Assembly: GCA_905205085.1 (NCBI GenBank)
Contig: CAJLCG010000002.1
Location: 1-58,476, forward strand
Direction of reading: 5' to 3'
DNA: 58,476 bases
Origin: an uncultured Oscillospiraceae bacterium
GTDB lineage: Bacteria > Bacillota > Clostridia > Oscillospirales > Oscillospiraceae
In this document: in pieces, positions 23,056 through 30,556 of the stretch
Layout: each line of letters begins with the position of its first letter
Position numbering within the stretch: the stretch's first letter is position 1
Program-made: the position numbers and the translations under genes
Notes under the pieces: model-generated
What the model saw: the letters and a program-made list of their open reading frames with translations, nothing else
The model's database searches: none
Told to the model about the DNA's origin: nothing

Positions 23056-24609
23056 ATGACAGAAGTATTTAACTGGGTAGATCAGCTGTTTGCATTTGTC
23101 GTCCCGATCTCAAATTTCCTGTGGGACTTTCCAACAAACTACGCGTGGTATTCCAATATCCCCATTTTAGGACAGTTCTCCCTGGCGATTCTGTTGCTGC
23201 TGGGCATCGGCGTTTATTTTACGGCCCGCACCGTATTTGTTCAGGTGAAGTATTTTAAGCGTGGCATTCAATTATTGACAAGCAAACAAAAAAGCAAAGT
23301 GGGCGAAAGCCAGCTGACTGCTTTTCTGCTCAGCACAGCCTCCCGGGTCGGAGCCGGCAACATTGTTGGTGTGACCGGAGCAATCAGCATTGGAGGTCCG
23401 GGTGCTATTTTCTGGATGTGGGTATCTGCTTTTCTGGGAATGTCCACCTCCTTTGCCGAGGCGACCTTGGCTCAGCTGTTCAAAGAGCGCAAGGGCGACC
23501 AGTATGTAGGAGGCTTTACCTTCTACATTCAGAAGCTGTGGGGGAATTTGGCATGGGTCGGCAGCGGCATGTGTATTCTGTACTTGATATATAACATGCT
23601 CAGTATTCCGGTGCATACGTTCCATGTCTTTACGGCAGCCAATTCGGTGATCGATGAAGTGACTGGGAAGAGTTCCAACCAGACAGAGCCTATTTACTAT
23701 GTTGTAGCGCTGCTCATTATTTTCAGCATTGCCTTTATTTCGTTCGGCGGCGTACATAAGGTGACCAAGGTTACGGATAAAATCGTTCCCATTATGGCCA
23801 TCGGCTACACAGTGGTGGTTTTGGCGCTGGTAGTGATCAACATTGCTGCGGTTCCTGCGTTTTTTGCCTCGGTATTCAAGGGTGCTTTCCAGCCGGAGGC
23901 CATTTTCGGCGGCGCATTTGGCGTTGCTCTGGCCCAGGGCCTGAAGCGAGGCCTGCTTTCCAACGAAGCCGGTATGGGTACAGCTACCCAAGCGGCCTCC
24001 ATTGCACACTCCAACCATCCCTGTGAGCAGGGCTTTGTCCAGTCCATCGGCGTATTTCTGGATACGATCATCATCTGCTCTCTGGCTGGTTTTGTTGTGG
24101 GTGCGGGGCATCTGTGGAGTACAAGCGAGGCGGCCTGGGAGACGCTTCAGAATGACAAGTTGGGGCTGTTTTTGGCCTCTGCACGGGAGCTGGTCCCCGG
24201 GACAGCGGCGGATTCCATTGTGGTGCTGTTTCTGGCTATTGCATTTGGGCTGTTTGCATTTACTACGCTGCTGGGCGATGTGGTCTATGCGGAGATTGCG
24301 GCCAATAAGATTTCCCGCAAAAAATCCTTTATTTCCGGAATCCGGATTCTGGGTGCGCTGTTCTTTGTGCCCCTTGGAACCTTGACGGTACTGGCAGGAC
24401 TGCAGCTGGATAACCTGTGGTCTGTGTCCGATTTCATCAATGTTGTGCTGGTCTTCATCAATGTGCCCACTCTTATTGTGGGAAGCAAGATTGTTATGAA
24501 GGCATTTAAAAATTATTGCAGCGCGCCCGGAAAGCTCTTCAATTCGGAAGAGATCGGAATTGCCAGCGATGTTTGGACGGGCCGCTCCGATGAAAATGAC
24601 CAAGTCTAG
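23056..24609 (+). CDS. Sodium:alanine/glycine symporter family transporter (AGCS)
   Basis: A 517-residue membrane protein with about ten to eleven helices, matching the alanine or glycine:cation symporter family (AlsT/DagA). Typical segments are GIGVYFTARTVFVQVK, TASRVGAGNIVGVTGAISIGGPGAIFWMW, AEATLAQLFKER and GLKRGLLSNEAGMGTATQAAS. It should import a small neutral amino acid or a related compound with Na+ or H+. AAAGGAG precedes the ATG; the gene is 19 bases after the amidohydrolase gene and 15 before the M28 gene. It is the only transporter of the block and so points to an amino-acid-like substrate for this operon. Confidence 0.92.
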   Translation: MTEVFNWVDQLFAFVVPISNFLWDFPTNYAWYSNIPILGQFSLAILLLLGIGVYFTARTVFVQVKYFKRGIQLLTSKQKSKVGESQLTAFLLSTASRVGAGNIVGVTGAISIGGPGAIFWMWVSAFLGMSTSFAEATLAQLFKERKGDQYVGGFTFYIQKLWGNLAWVGSGMCILYLIYNMLSIPVHTFHVFTAANSVIDEVTGKSSNQTEPIYYVVALLIIFSIAFISFGGVHKVTKVTDKIVPIMAIGYTVVVLALVVINIAAVPAFFASVFKGAFQPEAIFGGAFGVALAQGLKRGLLSNEAGMGTATQAASIAHSNHPCEQGFVQSIGVFLDTIIICSLAGFVVGAGHLWSTSEAAWETLQNDKLGLFLASARELVPGTAADSIVVLFLAIAFGLFAFTTLLGDVVYAEIAANKISRKKSFISGIRILGALFFVPLGTLTVLAGLQLDNLWSVSDFINVVLVFINVPTLIVGSKIVMKAFKNYCSAPGKLFNSEEIGIASDVWTGRSDENDQV

Positions 24610-24624
24610 AAAGGACGTTGAACA

Positions 24625-26397
24625 ATGGAACATCGAGTATGTTGTGCTGAGATAGAACAAGAGGAACTGATGAAAACCGTCCGCTATATGACGGAACATT
24701 TCCCGTATCGTTTGGCAGGCAGTCCCTGCGAGGCAGCAGCGGCGGAGTATGTTGTCAGCCGCATGAAGGAGTACGGACTGGAGGTAGACAACGAGACCTT
24801 CTACACCTACAACAGTGACCCCATGTATTCCAAGGTACAGATTCTTCAGCCGGAGTTTCAGGAGATCGACAGCCTGCCCTGTGCCCACATCCGAGCCACC
24901 AAGCCCGAGGGTGAGGAATTTGATCTGATTTATGTAGGTGACGGTTCCTACGGGGCATATGAGGGGCTGGATGTAGCGGGAAAGATGGTTCTGGTGGAGG
25001 TGTCCTATGCTCCGCCGGTTCCGGAAAAGGCCCGGATTGCCTACGAGATGGGTGCCGCCGGTATCATGTGCATGAACTGGGGCAATGACGAAGAAGTGAT
25101 CTGCCGCCGGGGACTGAAGGCTGTCTGGGGAAATCCCACCGAGAGCAATGTGAAAAATATTCCCGACCTGGTGGGTGTGGGCGTGACCCGGGGGGCTGGG
25201 CTGATGCTGAAAGACTGGTGCCAGCAGGGCAAGCAGGTCCGGGTCAAGGTCACCGCCATTGCCGACCGTACCTGGAGCCAGGTCCATCAGCCCCGGGGTA
25301 TCCTCCGGGGAAACGGGACGCGGGATGAATTTGTCCTGGTGTGCTCCCATCTGGATGCGTGGAAGCCGGGCGTCACCTGCAATGCTACCGGCAACGCCAC
25401 CACTCTGGAGATCTGCCGTATTTTAAGCCAGCATCGGCAAGAGCTGGACCGGGACATCTACTTTGTATTCTGGAACGGCCACGAGGTGGCAGAAGCAGCA
25501 GGCTCCACCTGGTTTGTGGACAACTACTGGGACCTGCTGAATAAAAAGTGTGTAGGCTACATGCACATTGATTCCACCGGGGTGCGGGAGACGGAGCTGT
25601 TTGAAATCAAGGCATCTGAGGAGCTGCTGGACTTTGCCAAAGCCAATGCGGCAAACGTGCTGCCTCAGATGGAACTGCGCGCCATGTCTCTGAAAAAAAT
25701 CGGGGACCAGAGCTTTATGGGGATCGGCGTCCCCTCTATCACCCAACGGATCTCCTTTACCCAGGCTTACATGGAGCACGCCCATGGAGCCACGCTGGGC
25801 TGGTGGAACCATACCAAGGAGGATGGTCTGGACAAGTGTGACCCTGATGTGCTGGTGGAGGATACCAAGGCGTCGCTCCAGGTGATCTATGATCTGGCCA
25901 CGGTGGAGCTGCTCCCCTACGATTTTACAGAAAAGCTGGCACAGTTCCGCACAAAGGCGGAGAAATTGGCGGGGGAGTATGGAAGTCATATGGACTTTTC
26001 CGATCTGCTGGAGAATTTGAAACAGGCTGAGACTCTGGTGGGCCAGGTGCAGCAGTGCAAGGAGTCCTGCCATGGGAAAAAAGCACAGTTGTATAACGAC
26101 TTTGTTAAGGCGGTCTCCCGTCAGATCACCAACGTGACCATGACCTATGCCGACAAGTATTCCCAGGACAGCTATGGCTTTAGTAAGCTCTCTGCCCCCA
26201 TTCCTCTTTTTGCTGACCTGCCCCGGCTGAAGGTACTTGCTCCGGATTCTTTGGAGTATGGTATGGTGCAGACCCAGGCAGTTAAAAACAAAAATCGCAT
26301 CAACGACGGGCTGTTTACCATCATTCGCTTGGCCCAGCTGTATTCCATGCTGCTTGAAACAAAAGGTGGGTGTGAGGATGAAGCAGATCAGAATTAA
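24625..26397 (+). CDS. M28-family metallopeptidase-like protein with PA domain
   Basis: A 590-residue protein with an M28 aminopeptidase fold interrupted by a PA domain (about 95-215). The usual ligand pattern is altered. H242 and D244 are kept in CSHLDAW. The bridging Asp position reads C252 in VTCNATGN. The glutamate pair is G-H286-E287 in FWNGHEVAEAAGS. The Asp in MHIDSTG and a late His in WWNHTKE are present. There is no signal peptide, so it is cytoplasmic, unlike most M28 exopeptidases. It may cleave a dipeptide or N-acyl amino acid. Its last 20 bases overlap the racemase gene. Whether it is an active zinc peptidase depends on the Cys substitution, which I cannot judge against a full alignment. 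Confidence 0.82.
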   Translation: MEHRVCCAEIEQEELMKTVRYMTEHFPYRLAGSPCEAAAAEYVVSRMKEYGLEVDNETFYTYNSDPMYSKVQILQPEFQEIDSLPCAHIRATKPEGEEFDLIYVGDGSYGAYEGLDVAGKMVLVEVSYAPPVPEKARIAYEMGAAGIMCMNWGNDEEVICRRGLKAVWGNPTESNVKNIPDLVGVGVTRGAGLMLKDWCQQGKQVRVKVTAIADRTWSQVHQPRGILRGNGTRDEFVLVCSHLDAWKPGVTCNATGNATTLEICRILSQHRQELDRDIYFVFWNGHEVAEAAGSTWFVDNYWDLLNKKCVGYMHIDSTGVRETELFEIKASEELLDFAKANAANVLPQMELRAMSLKKIGDQSFMGIGVPSITQRISFTQAYMEHAHGATLGWWNHTKEDGLDKCDPDVLVEDTKASLQVIYDLATVELLPYDFTEKLAQFRTKAEKLAGEYGSHMDFSDLLENLKQAETLVGQVQQCKESCHGKKAQLYNDFVKAVSRQITNVTMTYADKYSQDSYGFSKLSAPIPLFADLPRLKVLAPDSLEYGMVQTQAVKNKNRINDGLFTIIRLAQLYSMLLETKGGCEDEADQN

Positions 26398-27100
26398 GGT
26401 TGTAATCCCCAACAGCGGAATGGATCGGGACACGTTAAATGCCCGGGAGAACATGCTCTCCCGGGCGGTGTCCCCCGGAACTCAGATTTCGGTGGACTGC
26501 ATTCCAGGCGGTCCGATTTCCATTGAATCTGTGACGGACGAGGTGACGGCCGGGCCCTATCTCCTGGAGGCTGGGCGACAGGCGCAGCAGGAGGGATATG
26601 ATGCCTTCGTGGTCTATTGCTTCAGTGATCTGGCGGTGGATGCCCTGCGGGAGAATTTGTCCATCCCCGTCGTTGGCCCGGGCGCAGTGGCGCTGGCGGC
26701 AGCAGATATGCTCTCAAACCGCTTTACCGTGGTTACCACCGTGGAGCGGAACGTGTCCAGAACGCTGCGCCGATTGAAGCAAAACCCGCTCTGCCGGGAA
26801 AAAATGGCGGGCGTGCGGGCGCTGAATATTCCTGTGGCAGAGCTGCGGGATGATCCCAAGGCCACGATGCGGTATCTCAGTAAGCTGTGTCAGAAGGCAG
26901 TGGAAGAAGACCGGGCGGATACCTTGGTGCTGGGCTGCCTGGGGCTGGCAGAGTACGGCGATGCTCTGGAGCAGGAGTTTGGCGTTAAAGTCATTGACCC
27001 CGCTTTTCTGGCGCTGGCCTGGGCGGAGATGGCTGCCCGCCTGAACCTGCGGCCATCCAGACGTTCCTATGGGCGTGTAAACACACAGGAGGAAGTATGA
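26378..27100 (+). CDS. Asp/Glu/hydantoin racemase family protein
   Basis: A 240-residue two-Cys racemase. The acid/base pair is C81 in VVYCFSDLAVDALR and C187 in LVLGCLGLAEYG, and IPVVGPGAVAL follows the first Cys as in hydantoin racemases. It needs no cofactor and would invert a carbon between two carbonyl groups of a hydantoin, amino acid or related acid. The ATG at 26378 lies inside the end of the M28 gene with GGTGGG/GAGG upstream; the stop overlaps the M20 start in ATGA. Co-occurrence with amide hydrolases and an aminotransferase fits salvage of a D-configured or racemising amino-acid derivative. Confidence 0.85.
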   Translation: MKQIRIKVVIPNSGMDRDTLNARENMLSRAVSPGTQISVDCIPGGPISIESVTDEVTAGPYLLEAGRQAQQEGYDAFVVYCFSDLAVDALRENLSIPVVGPGAVALAAADMLSNRFTVVTTVERNVSRTLRRLKQNPLCREKMAGVRALNIPVAELRDDPKATMRYLSKLCQKAVEEDRADTLVLGCLGLAEYGDALEQEFGVKVIDPAFLALAWAEMAARLNLRPSRRSYGRVNTQEEV

Positions 27101-28254
27101 GCCGGATCAATGACTGCCTGGACCTGCTGCGGCAGCTGGTTTCGATCCCCAGTGAATCTCAGAATGAAGAAGCGCACGCTCGTTTTCTGGAGACCTACCT
27201 GAGAGATGAGCTGGGGATGGAAACACAGCTAATTCATGTAGAGGGAAAAAGCTACAATGTGAGAGGACGCTGGCCCCTGGAACCGGGGAGTGCCCGGCGC
27301 AAACTGATGTTGGGCGGGCATTTGGATACGGTGAGCCCCACAGACCTCTGGAAGACCGATCCCTACCGTTTGGTGCAGCAGGGAGACCGGCTGCACGGAC
27401 TGGGTGCGGGCGATATGAAGGGGGGCCTGGCAGCCCAGCTCATGGTGTTGAAATCCCTGAAGGAACAGGGGTTCCTGTGGGATGCAGAGGTGGAATTTGT
27501 GGGGCTTGCGGATGAAGAGCGCCACTCGGTGGGAGCCAATGACTATGTGCGGCGGATTCTGGAGGAAAAGCAGCCCCGGCCGGAGACCTTTTTTATCATG
27601 GCGGAGCCCCACTTTGACAACATTGTTGTGGGGGCCACAGGAAAGGTGCTGCTGAAGCTGGAAGTCACCGGGGCGCCTGGCCATGCTGCGACGCCGGAGA
27701 AGGGAATCAATGCGGTGGATTGTATGGCGGCATTGCTCCAGGCAGTCAATCAGACCTGGGGAAGCCGCTACCGGGAAGGGACGGCAGGGTCGCACTGCTG
27801 CCTGATGATCCACAGTGATTATCCGGGATACAGTTTGAATATTCCCCAGCGTTGCACCTGCCTGATGAACAAACAGCTGATGGCGGAGGAGCGGGCGGAG
27901 GATTTTCTGGAGGATCTGAAGCGGATCTATGAGGAGACGGTGGGGCAGGGGACGTTGAATATCACAAGACAGATCCCAAGCTACCCCTCCTATCAGCTGC
28001 CGAAAAATCAACCGGATTTAGCGGCACTGTGCACGCTTTTGAAGCAGCGTTTTCAGCGTGTACCCGAGCTGAAGGTCAACCAGAGTGTGAGTGACGGGAA
28101 TATCCTCTACCAAAGCCTTGGAATTCCCACGATTCTATACGGCCCTCAGGGCGTTGATTTCCATACCGAGCGAGAATATCTCTCGCTCAACTCCCTGGAG
28201 CAGTATATGGAAGAATTGGAGGCTTATATAAAAACCCGATATGCGGGAGTATAA
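27097..28254 (+). CDS. M20-family peptidase/deacylase (ArgE/DapE-like)
   Basis: A 385-residue M20 metallohydrolase. Metal-binding and catalytic motifs are present in order: GGHLDTVSP (His, Asp), GAGDMKGGLAA (Asp), LADEERHSVGAN (catalytic Glu pair), and MAEPHFDNIVVGA. A dimerisation domain lies between about residues 185 and 290 (LEVTGAPGHAATPEKGINAVD). The family removes acyl or succinyl groups from amino acids or splits dipeptides. The start overlaps the racemase stop by 4 bases and has GGAGG. It probably follows the racemase in hydrolysing one stereoisomer of an N-substituted amino acid. Confidence 0.9.
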   Translation: MSRINDCLDLLRQLVSIPSESQNEEAHARFLETYLRDELGMETQLIHVEGKSYNVRGRWPLEPGSARRKLMLGGHLDTVSPTDLWKTDPYRLVQQGDRLHGLGAGDMKGGLAAQLMVLKSLKEQGFLWDAEVEFVGLADEERHSVGANDYVRRILEEKQPRPETFFIMAEPHFDNIVVGATGKVLLKLEVTGAPGHAATPEKGINAVDCMAALLQAVNQTWGSRYREGTAGSHCCLMIHSDYPGYSLNIPQRCTCLMNKQLMAEERAEDFLEDLKRIYEETVGQGTLNITRQIPSYPSYQLPKNQPDLAALCTLLKQRFQRVPELKVNQSVSDGNILYQSLGIPTILYGPQGVDFHTEREYLSLNSLEQYMEELEAYIKTRYAGV

Positions 28255-28269
28255 AAGGAGGCGGCGGTC

Positions 28270-29541
28270 TTGAGCTACGTACATTGGGACAGGGAAGAAT
28301 TGACTCAGGAATGGAAGCGGGTCCAGGCAGACTACGATGCATGGAAGGGGCAGGGGCTGACATTGAATATGGCCCGGGGAAAACCCGGCCTGGAGCAGCT
28401 GGCACTGTCCCGGGAGCTGTTTACCATTCTGGACTTCGACCACTGCGTGGAGGATGGTATAGATGCCAGAAATTATGGAGAACTGGCTGGGATGCCCTGT
28501 GCGAGACGATACTGGGCTCAGATGCTGGATGTAGAGCCGGAACAGTGTTTTGTGGGCGGAAGTTCCAGTCTGACCATGATGTATGATCTGGTGGCCAAAG
28601 CGTGGAGCAACGGCTTGCTTCACAGCCCAAAGCCATGGAGTCAGCTGGAGCGGGTCAAGTTCTTGTGCCCCTGTCCCGGATATGACCGTCACTTCCGTAT
28701 TACCCAGTCCTTTGGCATAGAACTGATTCCTATTTCCATGACAGAGGACGGGCCGGATATGGACCAGGTGGAACAGCAGGTTGCTGATCCCGATGTCAAA
28801 GGCATCTGGTGCGTGCCGAAGTACTCCAATCCGGATGGCATTATCTATTCCGAGCAAACCATTGCCAGGATGGCAGCACTCAAGCCTGCGGCTCCGGATT
28901 TTATGGTGATTTGGGATAATGCATATTGTGTGCATCAGTTCCGAGGGGAGTATCAGTCCATTCCCGATATCCTGCGGCTGTGTGAGCAGAATGGAAATCC
29001 GGACATGGTCTATGAATTTGCCTCCACCTCAAAAATGACCATTCCGGGAGCAGGAATGGCGGTTATGGCTGCCAGCCGGGCCAACATCCAGTACCTCAGC
29101 GGGCTGATGGATGCCCAAATGATCAGCTGCGACAAGATCAATCAACTCCGACAGGTTCGATTCCTGAAAGATAAGGCACACACATTAGAGCTGATGCAGC
29201 AGCACGCAGCGCTTCTCCGGCCCCGATTCGACGCATTTCTGACCGAACTGGAGAAACTGCGCCCCCTGGAGATTGCCCGGTGGACCCAGCCGCAGGGAGG
29301 ATATTTCATCAGCCTCTACACCCTGCCGGGCTGTGCCAAACGGACAGTGGAACTGTGCCGCCAGGCAGGACTTGTGATGACCCAGGCAGGCGCAGCATAT
29401 CCCTATGGAAAGGACCCGGAGGACCGTCATATTCGGATTGCACCCTCGTATCCGGCGTTGGAGGATGTGAAAACAGCGGCCAAGGTATTTTGTACCTGTT
29501 TGAAGCTGGCAGCTCTGGAGAAGCAGAATCTGACAGATTAA
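28270..29541 (+). CDS. PLP aminotransferase, MocR-type aspartate aminotransferase family
   Basis: A 423-residue fold-type I aminotransferase of the PF12897-like group that includes class Ic aspartate aminotransferases. The PLP lysine is K255 in FASTSKMTIPGAG, with D216 in VIWDNAYCVHQF and ARGKPG near the N-terminus. The start is a TTG at 28270 (no ATG fits); AGGAGG lies 8-9 bases upstream and 15 bases separate it from the M20 stop. It would convert the freed amino acid to its keto acid with 2-oxoglutarate as acceptor. Final gene of the operon. Confidence 0.88.
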   Translation: MSYVHWDREELTQEWKRVQADYDAWKGQGLTLNMARGKPGLEQLALSRELFTILDFDHCVEDGIDARNYGELAGMPCARRYWAQMLDVEPEQCFVGGSSSLTMMYDLVAKAWSNGLLHSPKPWSQLERVKFLCPCPGYDRHFRITQSFGIELIPISMTEDGPDMDQVEQQVADPDVKGIWCVPKYSNPDGIIYSEQTIARMAALKPAAPDFMVIWDNAYCVHQFRGEYQSIPDILRLCEQNGNPDMVYEFASTSKMTIPGAGMAVMAASRANIQYLSGLMDAQMISCDKINQLRQVRFLKDKAHTLELMQQHAALLRPRFDAFLTELEKLRPLEIARWTQPQGGYFISLYTLPGCAKRTVELCRQAGLVMTQAGAAYPYGKDPEDRHIRIAPSYPALEDVKTAAKVFCTCLKLAALEKQNLTD

Positions 29542-29863
29542 CATTGGCAAATCGTTTGCCGAGTTGATTGGACCAGACTTGCAATACCTGCCAGTTCCGT
29601 CTGCCTCAATAATGGAGGCAGAGATACCATTTGCCTGTGCGTTTAAGGCTTGATGCCCTCTGCGGCAACCATTTATAAAAAGAGAGCTAACTGATTTTGT
29701 ATGGTCAGTTAGCTCTTTTTTATCATGGTTCTGCGGGGAAATAGGCCCTGGTGAGACAATTTTACATGGGAATGTGTTCGGAGCGGAGGATAATCAATCC
29801 CTGTCACCAAATCGTAAGAAGTCTGTGGTATCCTATGGGTAACAAAACACAGGGGGAATTCTT
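29542..29863. other. 322-base non-coding stretch, right edge of accessory block
   Basis: Contains a small hairpin TCTGCCTC/GAGGCAGA (29600-29622), the right copy of the terminator repeat (29672-29720) and the leader of the ABC operon. Near 29762-29775 an imperfect inverted repeat TTACAtgggaaTGTGT could be a response-regulator site. No gene or tRNA was found. Confidence 0.5.
29672..29720 (+). repeat. 49-bp terminator repeat, right copy
   Basis: Three mismatches in 49 bases against 11928-11976, same orientation, ending in a longer T-run. It acts as the terminator of the aminotransferase operon and marks the right edge of the accessory block. Confidence 0.85.
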
Positions 29864-30556
29864 ATGGCGATCCTGACCACCCAAGATCTGTGCAAGACTT
29901 ACGGCAGCGGAGACAATGCCGTCCACGCCCTGAACCACGTATCCCTGACGGTGGAGGAGGGAGAGTTTGTCTCCATTGTGGGTACTTCCGGCAGCGGGAA
30001 GTCCACCTTTTTGAATCTGGTGGGCGGGCTGGACAAGCCTACATCGGGAGAGGTGTGGGTGCGGGGCCACGATTTGGGACAGCTCAGCGACGAGCAGCTC
30101 ACCATCTTCCGCCGCCGTAACATAGGCTTTGTTTTTCAGAACTTTAATCTCATCCCCATGCTCAATGTGTATGAGAACATCACCTTCACCCTGGAGGCCG
30201 ACGGCCTGCGGCCAGACAAGGAATTTTTGGACGGGATCATTCAGGCGCTGGGACTGGAGGAGAAGTGCCATGCCATGCCCGACCAGCTCTCCGGCGGACA
30301 GCGGCAGCGGGTGGCCATTGCCCGGGCCCTGGCCACCAAGCCGGCCCTGATCCTGGCCGATGAGCCCACCGGAAACCTGGACAGCAAAACCGGGCTGGAG
30401 GTGGCCCTGCTGCTCCAGAATTCCGTGCGGAAGTTTGGGCAGACCCTTATCATGATTACCCACAACGAGGAACTGGCCCAGCTGGCCGACCGCATCCTCC
30501 ACATTGAGGACGGACGCATCCTGGGGAAGGAGGGGGACCATGTTCCGCATTCATAA
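29864..30556 (+). CDS. ABC transporter ATP-binding protein (MacB/BceA type)
   Basis: A 230-residue ATPase subunit with Walker A GTSGSGKST, Q-loop VFQNFNLIP, signature LSGGQRQRVAIARAL, Walker B LILADEPTGNLD and H-loop MITHNEEL. The sequence type is that of FtsE/LolD/BceA ATPases that partner FtsX-fold permeases. These do not translocate sugars but move or free lipophilic compounds and antimicrobial peptides at the membrane. Its last 17 bases overlap the permease gene. Together with the following response regulator and kinase it forms a Bce-like detoxification module. Confidence 0.93.
   Translation: MAILTTQDLCKTYGSGDNAVHALNHVSLTVEEGEFVSIVGTSGSGKSTFLNLVGGLDKPTSGEVWVRGHDLGQLSDEQLTIFRRRNIGFVFQNFNLIPMLNVYENITFTLEADGLRPDKEFLDGIIQALGLEEKCHAMPDQLSGGQRQRVAIARALATKPALILADEPTGNLDSKTGLEVALLLQNSVRKFGQTLIMITHNEELAQLADRILHIEDGRILGKEGDHVPHS

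Noticed and set aside
23272..25350. Minus-strand open frame of 692 codons over the symporter and M28 genes
   Set aside because: Antisense shadow with no recognisable motif.
29542..29671. tRNA or attachment-site remnant at the right edge of the block
   Set aside because: No cloverleaf could be formed; only a small hairpin without a T-run is visible.
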